Shown: positions 33,189 to 40,056 of the stretch, one piece after another
Layout: each line of letters opens with the position of its first letter
Position numbering within the stretch: position 1 is the stretch's first letter
Assembly (NCBI GenBank): GCA_937896895.1
Contig: CALBNV010000036.1
Span: forward strand, 1-64,000
Length of the DNA stretch: 64,000 nucleotides
Source: an uncultured Bacteroidales bacterium
GTDB taxonomy: Bacteria; Bacteroidota; Bacteroidia; Bacteroidales; F082
Direction of reading: 5' to 3'
Made by a program: the position numbers and the translations under genes
Notes under the pieces: model-generated
What the model saw: the letters and a program-made list of their open reading frames with translations, nothing else
The model's database searches: none
What the model was told of the DNA's origin: nothing

Positions 33189-33497
33189 TCAAAACTTTAT
33201 CAAAGCCGATGGCAATATCTTGTCAACAATCACATATTCGCCGTCAATGTGGAATATCACGGTGAGTTTCTTGTTTCCAATCAAAAAGGTCTTGGCCTCC
33301 GGATGATAGAGTTTTGGCAATTCATAACTGCTCTTGGGCAGAATCGGTGCAAGATACGACAAGGCGTCTATCTCATCGAAGATGTGATTGACATAGCGCT
33401 GTGAATACTCAATGGAGGTTTTCTCTGCCACCCAAGTGGTCAACGCTTTGATGTCGGATTCTGCCTCAACGTCATATTCAACACAAAACTTTCTCAT
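33189..33497 (-). CDS. ParE/RelE-family toxin
   Basis: 102 aa from ATG 33497 (MRKFCVEYD; an in-frame ATG at 33518 is also possible). It shows the ParE-like layout: an N-terminal strand, two helices (about 12-45, TTWVAEKTSIEYSQRYVNHIFDEID), and a C-terminal sheet with FLIGNKKLTVIFHIDGEYVIVDKILPS. It is translated after the antitoxin, whose end it overlaps by 20 bp. Whether it acts on gyrase (ParE) or ribosome-bound mRNA (RelE) cannot be told. Confidence 0.75.
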   Translation of the reverse strand: MRKFCVEYDVEAESDIKALTTWVAEKTSIEYSQRYVNHIFDEIDALSYLAPILPKSSYELPKLYHPEAKTFLIGNKKLTVIFHIDGEYVIVDKILPSALIKF

Positions 33498-33684
33498 AAT
33501 GTTTTTCCAAGGCATCAAGCATCTTCTGTCTCAATTCTTCAATAGGACGATGCGCTTTCCCACGGTTCGGATTCTGCAAATCACGCTCAATGGAGGCTTC
33601 CCAATAGGCTCTCTGTTCGGGCGTCAATTCATCTTCAATCGCTTCAAAATCAATCTTTTCTTCTGTATCAGTGGTTGTGTTCAT
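33478..33684 (-). CDS. Antitoxin of the ParDE-like pair
   Basis: 68 aa from ATG 33684 (33687 equally possible). It is acidic at the N-terminus, and its helical C-terminal half (AHRPIEELRQKMLDALEKHYEKV) probably wraps the toxin. I see no clear ribbon-helix-helix DNA-binding motif, so the assignment rests on size and on its 20-bp overlap with the toxin gene. Confidence 0.65.
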   Translation of the reverse strand: MNTTTDTEEKIDFEAIEDELTPEQRAYWEASIERDLQNPNRGKAHRPIEELRQKMLDALEKHYEKVLC

Positions 33685-33803
33685 CATTTTATGTTTTGTA
33701 TTTGCCTGCAAAATCAAGCATTTTTCCTGTTCGGTATCCCAAATGGTGCGCACACGTTTTCTTCAAATTTTTGAGGCGAAAAAACGTGGCTGGTTTCTGT
33801 CTT

Positions 33804-33847
33804 GAAGTGACCCCAAAGGTTTTCTGTCCAACCTTTTGGGGTCATTT
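33804..33847. terminator. Hairpin between fba and the toxin-antitoxin pair
   Basis: GAAGTGACCCCAAAGGTT pairs with AACCTTTTGGGGTCATTTC (one bulge, one G-U) around TTCTGTCC. There is no long T tract, so it may end fba transcription weakly or simply be an extragenic palindrome. Confidence 0.5.
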
Positions 33848-33863
33848 CACATCTCCGGCGGCT

Positions 33864-33905
33864 TCTCTTAACTCTCCTCTCTTAACCCTCCTCTCTTAAC
33901 TTTCC
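33864..33905 (-). repeat. 14-bp tandem repeat across the fba stop codon (3 units)
   Basis: The plus-strand units are TCTCTTAACTCTCC, TCTCTTAACCCTCC and TCTCTTAACTTTCC. The last contains the fba stop (TTA, 33896-33898) and its last codons. In the gene direction each unit carries TAA. Confidence 0.85.
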
Positions 33906-34903
33906 TCTATCTGGTCGTTGCTTCCCAGCACGTTGATGATCTTGTGCATGTAGAGTTCTTTCATTCTGTCGCGGGCGGGGCCGAGGTATTTGCGCGGGTC
34001 GAACTCGGCGGGTTTCTCGGCCATGGTCTTGCGGATTGCCGCCGTCATCGCCAGACGGCTGTCGGAGTCGATGTTGATCTTGCACACCGCCGACTTCGAG
34101 GCTTTCCTGAGCTGCTCCTCTGGGATGCCGACCGCCGCCTTCAGGCAGCCGCCGTTGCTGTTGATGATGTCAACGTCTTCCTGCGGCACCGACGATGAGC
34201 CGTGAAGCACGATGGGGAAGCCGGGAAGTTTCTCCTCGACGGCCTCGAGGACGTCGAACGCGAGCGGAGGCGGAAGCAGACGGCCCGTCTTCGGATCGAC
34301 GGTGCACTGCTCCGGCGTGAACTTGTACGCGCCGTGTGATGTGCCGATGGAGATTGCCAACGAATCGACACCTGTTTTTGTCACGAAGTCAATCACTTCC
34401 TCAGGTTTCGTGTAGTGACTCTCCGCCGCCGACACCTCGTCTTCGACACCAGCCAAGACGCCGAGTTCGCCTTCGACCGTCACATCATGTTGATGTGCGA
34501 AATCAACGACTTTCTTTGTCAGCGCGACGTTCTCGTCGTATGGTAGAGCCGAGCCGTCGATCATCACCGACGAGAAGCCCATCTCGATGCAGTTCTTGCA
34601 GAGCTCGTACGAGTCGCCGTGGTCTAAGTGAAGCACTATTTCGGGGTGTTCGCAGCCGAGTTCTTTTGCGTAGGCGACGGCGCCTTCCGCCATGTAACGG
34701 AGAAGCGTCTGGTTCGCGTAGTTGCGCGCGCCCTTCGAAATCTGAAGGATGACAGGAGATTTGGTCTCCACCGCAGCCATGATGATGGCCTGCATCTGTT
34801 CCATATTGTTGAAGTTGAATGCCGGAATCGCGTAGCCGCCCTTGACGGCCTTGGCGAACATCGCACGTGTGTTCACCAATCCTAAGTCTTTGTAATTTAC
34901 CAT
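33896..34903 (-). CDS. fba: Class II fructose-1,6-bisphosphate aldolase
   Basis: A 335-aa zinc-dependent glycolytic/gluconeogenic aldolase that splits fructose-1,6-bisphosphate. Motifs are PAFNFNNMEQMQA, the zinc-site LHLDHGDSYELC, EGELGVLAG, and the phosphate-binding GTSHGAYKF with HGSSSVPQE. It has its own promoter (34936-34943). The coding end overlaps a 14-bp repeat array. The GC-rich codon use is that of a core gene, in contrast to the AT-rich block next to it. Confidence 0.96.
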   Translation of the reverse strand: MVNYKDLGLVNTRAMFAKAVKGGYAIPAFNFNNMEQMQAIIMAAVETKSPVILQISKGARNYANQTLLRYMAEGAVAYAKELGCEHPEIVLHLDHGDSYELCKNCIEMGFSSVMIDGSALPYDENVALTKKVVDFAHQHDVTVEGELGVLAGVEDEVSAAESHYTKPEEVIDFVTKTGVDSLAISIGTSHGAYKFTPEQCTVDPKTGRLLPPPLAFDVLEAVEEKLPGFPIVLHGSSSVPQEDVDIINSNGGCLKAAVGIPEEQLRKASKSAVCKINIDSDSRLAMTAAIRKTMAEKPAEFDPRKYLGPARDRMKELYMHKIINVLGSNDQIEES

Positions 34904-34935
34904 GTTATGTGTGTTTTGTGTTGTTTTCCGAAATG

Positions 34936-34963
34936 CAAAAATATATTATTTTTCAATACTCAA
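34936..34963 (-). promoter_or_regulatory. Promoter of fba (TATTTTTG on minus strand)
   Basis: The -7 box is at 34936-34943 (CAAAAATA on plus). A CAA at 34961-34963 could be the -33 TTG, 17 bp away. Confidence 0.6.
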
Positions 34964-34968
34964 CGAAA

Positions 34969-36567
34969 TCATTTGTTTTTTTTGTTCAACAAGTCTAAAT
35001 CTAAGTTCCAATTCAGTTTTATTTTTTTATCGTTATGATTTTCAATATTTTCGATGATTTCTTCTTCTTTGCTTTCTGAGATGAGAAGGAGTTTGTCGCC
35101 TTTTTTAAGGTAAAGTTTCCCGTTCGGTATGATATAGCGTTCATCGCGTTTTACAATCATCACGAGAGTTCCTTTCGGGAGCGGGTAGTCTTTCAGAAAC
35201 GCTTCATTATCAACGGTTTGTTCGTCCATTATTGCGTTCAGTTCTTCTGGAATCTCGATGCCGAAGTTCTGTGGTCCGCTTTCGTCTTTCTCTCCGAGTT
35301 TCAGTTTTTTCGCGAAAAACGGAATCGTGGTGCCTTGCACGATGAGCGAGACCAGCGTGATGAAGAACACGACGTTGAAGATGAACTGTCCGCCTTCGAC
35401 GTCTGCCACGAATGGGTACGTCGCGAATATGATCGGTGCGGCGCCGCGGAGGCCGACCCACGAGATGAACATCTTGTCTTTCAGTCCGATTTTCTTGAAG
35501 GGCAGTAGGCAGAGGAACACCGCTGCTGGGCGTCCGATGAGGATGACGAAGACCGCTATGCTGATGGCCGGCACCGCAATAGGCAGCATGGAATGCGGCG
35601 TGACGAGAAGGCCGAGCATGAGGAACATCACGATCTGCACGAGCCATGTGAGACCGTCGAGGAGCTTGTCGATGCTGCGTCTCTCGATGATTTTCCTGTG
35701 GCCGAAAAATGAAAATTCCTTGTTTAAGATGGTTATCTTGATGTCTTGTTTCACCATTCCGGCGTTGCCCACTATGATGCCGGCGATATAGACGGCGAGG
35801 TAGCCGTTGGCCCCGACGAGGTTGCTGATGGAGAATGTCAGGAAGATGAAGCCGATGATAAGTATCTGGTACAGAGACTTGTTCTCGAGCCGGAGCGCGT
35901 TGTGGACCAGGACGTAAATCCTGCCGAAGCCATAGCCGAAGACGACGCCCATGCCGAATTGCCATAGGAACGTCGTGATGATTTCGATGACGCTCACGTT
36001 GCCGCCGCTGCCGTTCTGTATCACCTGTATCATAACGATAGTCAGCATGTTAGCCATCGGGTCGTTACTTCCTGATTCGAGTTCGAGGAGCGGCTGCAGG
36101 TTGTTGCGCATCTTCATTTTCTGCGACCTGATGATGCTGAACACCGACGCCGAGTCGGTTGACGACATCGTGGCGGCGAGCAGCAACGCGATGGTGAGTG
36201 GTATGTCGATGGCCTTCTCGAAGACCACGCCGACGCCGTAGATGAAGAAGCCTGTGAACACCGTGGTCAGCAGCACGCCGGCCGTCGCGAGCACTATGCC
36301 GGGGGCGAGGACGGGCTTGATGGCCTCGAACTTCGTGTCCATGCCGCCGGTGAAAAGAATGATGGACAACGCTATCATCCCGATGAACTGCGCCGTGTTG
36401 TAGTTGTCGAAATGGATGCCGAAGCCGTCCTCGCCGAAAAACATCCCGGCGAGCAGGAATATCAATAACGTCGGGACTCCGAACCTGTAACCGGTCTTCG
36501 ACAGCAAGATGCTGAAAATGAGTATTATCGCTGCGAGAAGCAGGAAATTACCAGCCGTGAACGTCAT
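34969..36567 (-). CDS. CPA-family cation/proton antiporter with RCK-C domain (NhaP2/CvrA-like)
   Basis: 532 aa. About 12-13 transmembrane segments fill residues 1-395. The conserved antiporter regions are STDSASVFSII and ELESGSNDPMANML, whose Asp is the usual ion-binding residue. A TrkA-C/RCK-C regulatory domain (about 455-510, LPKGTLVMIVKRDERYIIPNG) is typical of the K+(Na+)/H+ exchangers NhaP2/CvrA. The start at 36567 (MTFTAGNF) is preferred because a -7 box lies at 36606-36613. The frame's first ATG at 36648 precedes that promoter. Confidence 0.9.
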   Translation of the reverse strand: MTFTAGNFLLLAAIILIFSILLSKTGYRFGVPTLLIFLLAGMFFGEDGFGIHFDNYNTAQFIGMIALSIILFTGGMDTKFEAIKPVLAPGIVLATAGVLLTTVFTGFFIYGVGVVFEKAIDIPLTIALLLAATMSSTDSASVFSIIRSQKMKMRNNLQPLLELESGSNDPMANMLTIVMIQVIQNGSGGNVSVIEIITTFLWQFGMGVVFGYGFGRIYVLVHNALRLENKSLYQILIIGFIFLTFSISNLVGANGYLAVYIAGIIVGNAGMVKQDIKITILNKEFSFFGHRKIIERRSIDKLLDGLTWLVQIVMFLMLGLLVTPHSMLPIAVPAISIAVFVILIGRPAAVFLCLLPFKKIGLKDKMFISWVGLRGAAPIIFATYPFVADVEGGQFIFNVVFFITLVSLIVQGTTIPFFAKKLKLGEKDESGPQNFGIEIPEELNAIMDEQTVDNEAFLKDYPLPKGTLVMIVKRDERYIIPNGKLYLKKGDKLLLISESKEEEIIENIENHNDKKIKLNWNLDLDLLNKKNK

Positions 36568-36605
36568 ATCAATTTGTTGATTTGTGATTTGACAATAAAA
36601 ACGCG

Positions 36606-36613
36606 CAAATATA
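36606..36613 (-). promoter_or_regulatory. -7 box (TATATTTG on minus strand) of the antiporter gene
   Basis: CAAATATA on the plus strand matches TAnnTTTG in the gene direction, about 40 bp before ATG 36567. Confidence 0.55.
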
Positions 36614-36678
36614 CGAATATATCTCGTAAAAGTCAAGTCAAAAAACAAAAACTCACCATGAACCGGCGGGATTTACGG

Positions 36679-36711
36679 AAAAAAGGTTCGGACGTTCACG
36701 CCCAAACCTTT
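36679..36711 (-). terminator. Terminator of the hsp20 gene
   Basis: On the minus strand AAAGGTTTGGGCG pairs with CGTCCGAACCTTT (13 bp with two G-U) around TGAA, followed by a T run. Confidence 0.8.
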
Positions 36712-36771
36712 CTCATGAAATCATAATCCATATTGTTTTTTAATGTCTCTGAAAGAAGAAACCGTTCGTGG

Positions 36772-37203
36772 CTAAGCGATTGCGATGGTCTTTGTGAGTT
36801 TCTTCTTCTCTTCCGGCTTGATCTTCGGAAGCATCACTTCCAGCACGCCGTTTTCGACCTTTGCGCTGATTTCGTCAACTTTCACAATGTCAGGCAACGC
36901 GAGCGTCTCCTTGAAATGAGCCGTCGTGAACTCGCGGCGCAGATACTGCTGCTTCTTGTCGCTCTCTTCGGTGCTGCTCTTCTTCACCATCTCGATGACG
37001 AGGTTGTTGTCGCTGTCGATGTTCAATGTCAAATCCTCTTTCGTGAGGCCGGGGACGCTCATCTCAATCTTGAATTCCTCTTGATTTTCAATGATGTTCA
37101 TCTGTGGCTTGCTTGTCGTCGCCTGAATACCGTAATTGAAGTTTTCAAAAAGGTCGTTGAACAGTGTCGGGAAGAAATCTGAAGTTCTTTTTGCTACTAA
37201 CAT
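36772..37203 (-). CDS. Small heat-shock protein Hsp20
   Basis: 143 aa. The alpha-crystallin domain covers about 35-130 (NIIENQEEFKIEMSVPGLTKEDL, LRREFTTAHFKETLALPD, VENGVLEVMLPK). It is an ATP-independent holdase for unfolding cytosolic proteins. The short N-terminal arm with FFPTLFNDLF is typical of Bacteroidota Hsp20. It is a single-gene unit with its own terminator. No heat-shock element was recognised upstream. Confidence 0.92.
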   Translation of the reverse strand: MLVAKRTSDFFPTLFNDLFENFNYGIQATTSKPQMNIIENQEEFKIEMSVPGLTKEDLTLNIDSDNNLVIEMVKKSSTEESDKKQQYLRREFTTAHFKETLALPDIVKVDEISAKVENGVLEVMLPKIKPEEKKKLTKTIAIA

Positions 37204-37588
37204 AATCTAATCTCCTATTTTTTAGTTTTTTAACGTTGTTTGTTTTTTCTTATAACTCTAATCTTTAATCTTTATATTGTTTTCTTGCCATCTTTTTTCG
37301 ATGACGCGGGCGGATTGGCAATTTGCATTCCGAAAAACTTGCCTTTTTCCAAAAATACAAACAACACTTTGATTGATAATGTTTTATTCTATGAAGAAAA
37401 AATTTTCAGCATTTTTATGACTGACAAAATTTCCGAAAATATTTTTTATAAAATAAAAATAACTGACAAAATGACATTTTAGTTAAAATCGCAAATTGAA
37501 TGCTTTCGGAAAAATAAATTTAAATTTCAAAATAATATTTCATATTTCAAAATAATTTGTAATTTTGCATCTTCAAAAATAAAAATTT
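37204..37588. other. AT-rich intergenic stretch of 385 bp
   Basis: Very AT-rich, without a supportable gene. It should hold the hsp20 promoter at its left end. At its right end is the -7 box TAATTTTG (37560-37567) of the higBA-like pair. No repeats or palindromes of note were seen. Confidence 0.5.
37560..37567 (+). promoter_or_regulatory. -7 box (TAATTTTG) of the higBA-like operon
   Basis: It matches TAnnTTTG, 22 bp before the toxin start. Confidence 0.55.
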
Positions 37589-37885
37589 ATGAGGATTTTT
37601 ACGGAGCAAAAACTAAAGGAATACATTGAAAAGGAACCGAAATCGAAGACGGCGGTTCAGGAATGGGTTTCGATAGTGAAAAAAGCTGAATGGAAGTGTT
37701 TTGCAGATGTCAAATCGACGTTTAACAGCGTTGACAGTGTTGGAAATCAGCACTATGTGTTTAACATCAAAGGGAATATTTACAGGTTGGTTGTTGTGAT
37801 AAAATTCACGATAAAGTTTGTTTACGTGCGTTTTATCGGGCGGCATGAGGAATATGAAAAAATCAAGGATATCACTAATATATAA
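37589..37885 (+). CDS. higB: HigB-like mRNA interferase toxin
   Basis: 98 aa, normal for HigB. The family pattern is visible in the middle (WVSIVKKAEWKCFADVKSTF, VGNQHYVFNIKGNIYRLVVVI) and at the end (FVYVRFIGRHEEYEKI). HigB toxins cleave ribosome-bound mRNA. The toxin gene comes first and the antitoxin second, the characteristic order for higBA. The genes are 6 bp apart. Confidence 0.85.
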   Translation: MRIFTEQKLKEYIEKEPKSKTAVQEWVSIVKKAEWKCFADVKSTFNSVDSVGNQHYVFNIKGNIYRLVVVIKFTIKFVYVRFIGRHEEYEKIKDITNI

Positions 37886-37891
37886 TAAGTT

Positions 37892-38257
37892 ATGACAAAG
37901 ATTGAGAATGAACAACAGTATGAATGGGCGGTTTCAAGGGTGGAGGAGCTTCTTCCGCTTGTGAACGATGACACTCCGGCGAGCGATCCGAATTCGATTG
38001 AGTTGGAGCTGCTTTCAAATCTCGTCGCTGATTATTCCGATGAGCATTTTTCGGTCGGCGTGCCATCACTTATCGATGTGATGATTCTCCGGCTGTCGGA
38101 GATGAAGCTGACGCAGAAAGGTCTGGCCGAGTTGTTGGGTGTGAGTCCTTCCCGCGTCAGCGAGTATATGACTGGCAAATCTGAGCCTACGCTCAAGGTG
38201 GCGAGGGAAATCAGCCGTAAGTTGAATATCGATCCCGCTATAGTCTTAGGGGTTTAA
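37892..38257 (+). CDS. higA: HigA-like antitoxin with HTH_XRE domain
   Basis: 121 aa. A helix-turn-helix domain covers about 62-118 (SEMKLTQKGLAELLGVSPSRVSEYMTG, PTLKVAREISRKL). The N-terminal part is acidic. It neutralises HigB and represses the operon. The 3' end overlaps the end of the convergent thpR gene by 12 bp. Confidence 0.85.
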   Translation: MTKIENEQQYEWAVSRVEELLPLVNDDTPASDPNSIELELLSNLVADYSDEHFSVGVPSLIDVMILRLSEMKLTQKGLAELLGVSPSRVSEYMTGKSEPTLKVAREISRKLNIDPAIVLGV

Positions 38258-38815
38258 CTCCCACTTTTTCAGCACTTTATAAATCGCGCCTTCAGGTCTT
38301 AAAATGCTCTGGAACAGGATGATGTCCTTCACTTCCTGGTGGATGTACGACTTCTGTTCTATTGCCGTGATGACTTTCCAGAAATATTGTTTTTCGCACA
38401 GATCTTTGATGCGGCCGAGTGTGATGTGCGGCACGAAGTTCTGGCGGTCGCGCATGAATCCGATGCTGTCGAATGCGGTGAGGATGTCTTCCTCCAAATC
38501 AAGGAGTTGCGGCGGTGTCTGCTGCATGCCGAGCCACAGCACGCGCGGCGCGTAACGGCTGCCGAAGACGCCTGTCCTGTTGAAGTCCATCTCGAAACGC
38601 CGGTGGTTTTCAACGACTTTGCCGACCGCCTCGATGATTCTCGGTTCGTCGGGCGGATAGGTGTCGCCGATGAATTTCAGCGTGAGATGTATGTTTTTCG
38701 GTATCGACCAGTTGATGCGGTCTTCGTGCGAGAGCCGCGTCTTCAGTTCGTTCAGCAGCGGCGCGAAGCCGTTGCCCTCTGTCTGGATTGGTATTGCGAG
38801 AAAAAGTCTTTTCAT
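38246..38815 (-). CDS. thpR: RNA 2',3'-cyclic phosphodiesterase ThpR
   Basis: 189 aa of the 2H phosphoesterase superfamily. Both HxTx motifs are present: HLTLKFIGD (His about 44) and HITLGRIKD (His about 130). The family hydrolyses 2',3'-cyclic phosphates on RNA (formerly called 2'-5' RNA ligase). It starts 1 bp after the serine dehydratase gene, so it is the last gene of that unit. Confidence 0.9.
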   Translation of the reverse strand: MKRLFLAIPIQTEGNGFAPLLNELKTRLSHEDRINWSIPKNIHLTLKFIGDTYPPDEPRIIEAVGKVVENHRRFEMDFNRTGVFGSRYAPRVLWLGMQQTPPQLLDLEEDILTAFDSIGFMRDRQNFVPHITLGRIKDLCEKQYFWKVITAIEQKSYIHQEVKDIILFQSILRPEGAIYKVLKKWELNP

Positions 38816-38816
38816 C

Positions 38817-40025
38817 CTACTTCATCTGTTGGTATCCGGAGGCGAGTCCGCCCTCCGCTGTCTCTCTGTATAAATAAGGTATGTCGCGGCCGGTCTTGTT
38901 CATGGTGAGCACTACCTTGTCGAACGACACTCTGTGGTGGCCGTCGCTGAATGTGGCGTAGGCGTTGGCGTCGAGGGCGCGTGCTGCGGCGAAGGCGTTG
39001 CGTTCGATGCAGGGGATCTGGACGAGTCCGCAGACCGGGTCGCACGTCATGCCGAGATGATGTTCGAGGGCCATCTCGGCGGCGTATTCTATCTGCGCGA
39101 CGCTGCCGCCGAAGAGCTGGCACGCCGCCGCAGCAGCCATCGAGCAGGCCACTCCGACCTCGCCCTGGCAGCCCACCTCGGCGCCGGAGATGGAGGCGTT
39201 CTCCTTCACGATGTTGCCGACAAGCCCCGCCGTCTTCAGCGCCCTGATGATGCGTGTCTCGTCGAAATTATATGCCTTGTTGCAATGGTAAAGCACCGCC
39301 GGAAGCACTCCGCACGAGCCGCATGTGGGGGCGGTGACGATGACGCCGCCGGAGGCGTTCTCCTCCGACACCGCGAGGGCGTAGGCGAAGATCAGGCCGC
39401 GGCTCCGCATCGAGTGCTGGAAGCCCTGCGCCTTGATGTGATATTGCGCCGCCTTGCGCGGGAGGTTCAGCGGGCCGGGCAGACGGCCTTCGGCAGTGAG
39501 TCCGCGGCTGACGGCCTCCTTCATCGCGTTCCACACGTTTGCCAGATGTTCGTCTAACGAAGCGTCGTTCTCGCTCTCATCGACATATTCCCAATACTGC
39601 TTGCCGGTGCGCTCGCACCAGTTCATGATGTCGGTCATCTTCGTCATCTCGTAGATGTCGTGGAGCCTCGATGGATGTCCTTCCTCCGCCAGCGCACCGC
39701 CGCCGACGCTATACACGGTCCATTCTTCGGTGACGGCTCCGCTGCCGTCAATGGCCTTGAATGTCATCCCGTTAGGATGGAATGGCAGCACTATTTTCGC
39801 TTTCCAGAAGATGGATACCGGCGCCTGCGTCTCAAGCACCTCGATGATGGCCCTGTCGGTGAAATGGCCTTTGCCCGTGGCGGCGAGGCTGCCGTATAGT
39901 GTTACCTCAAAGGCTTTCGCCTCCGGATGACGCGCCAGGAACTGCTCCGCCGCGAACCTCGGCCCCATGGTGTGGCTCGACGACGGGCCGTGACCGATTC
40001 TGTAGATTTCTTTTATCGTTTTCAT
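38817..40025 (-). CDS. sdaA: Iron-sulfur L-serine ammonia-lyase
   Basis: A 402-aa single-chain enzyme that deaminates L-serine to pyruvate and ammonia with a [4Fe-4S] cluster. The N-terminal part has GHGPSSSHTMGPRFA. The cluster Cys candidates are in APTCGSCGVLP and CDPVCGLVQIPCIERN. GCQGEVGVACSMAAAA is the usual alpha-domain signature. It lies 24 bp after the ABC ATPase gene, separated by a 14-bp repeat pair, and 1 bp before thpR. Confidence 0.94.
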   Translation of the reverse strand: MKTIKEIYRIGHGPSSSHTMGPRFAAEQFLARHPEAKAFEVTLYGSLAATGKGHFTDRAIIEVLETQAPVSIFWKAKIVLPFHPNGMTFKAIDGSGAVTEEWTVYSVGGGALAEEGHPSRLHDIYEMTKMTDIMNWCERTGKQYWEYVDESENDASLDEHLANVWNAMKEAVSRGLTAEGRLPGPLNLPRKAAQYHIKAQGFQHSMRSRGLIFAYALAVSEENASGGVIVTAPTCGSCGVLPAVLYHCNKAYNFDETRIIRALKTAGLVGNIVKENASISGAEVGCQGEVGVACSMAAAAACQLFGGSVAQIEYAAEMALEHHLGMTCDPVCGLVQIPCIERNAFAAARALDANAYATFSDGHHRVSFDKVVLTMNKTGRDIPYLYRETAEGGLASGYQQMK

Positions 40026-40028
40026 CTC

Positions 40029-40056
40029 TAATCTTTTAACTTTAATCTTTTAACTA
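40029..40056 (-). repeat. 14-bp tandem repeat across the ABC gene's stop codon (2 units)
   Basis: The plus-strand units are TAATCTTTTAACTT and TAATCTTTTAACTA. The ABC gene stop (TTA, 40050-40052) lies in the second. In the gene direction TAA recurs. Confidence 0.75.

Noticed and set aside
37240..37482. 80-aa open frame in the hsp20-higB gap
   Set aside because: Low-complexity Phe/Ile/Lys sequence in very AT-rich DNA, no promoter or start context, and no recognisable motif.
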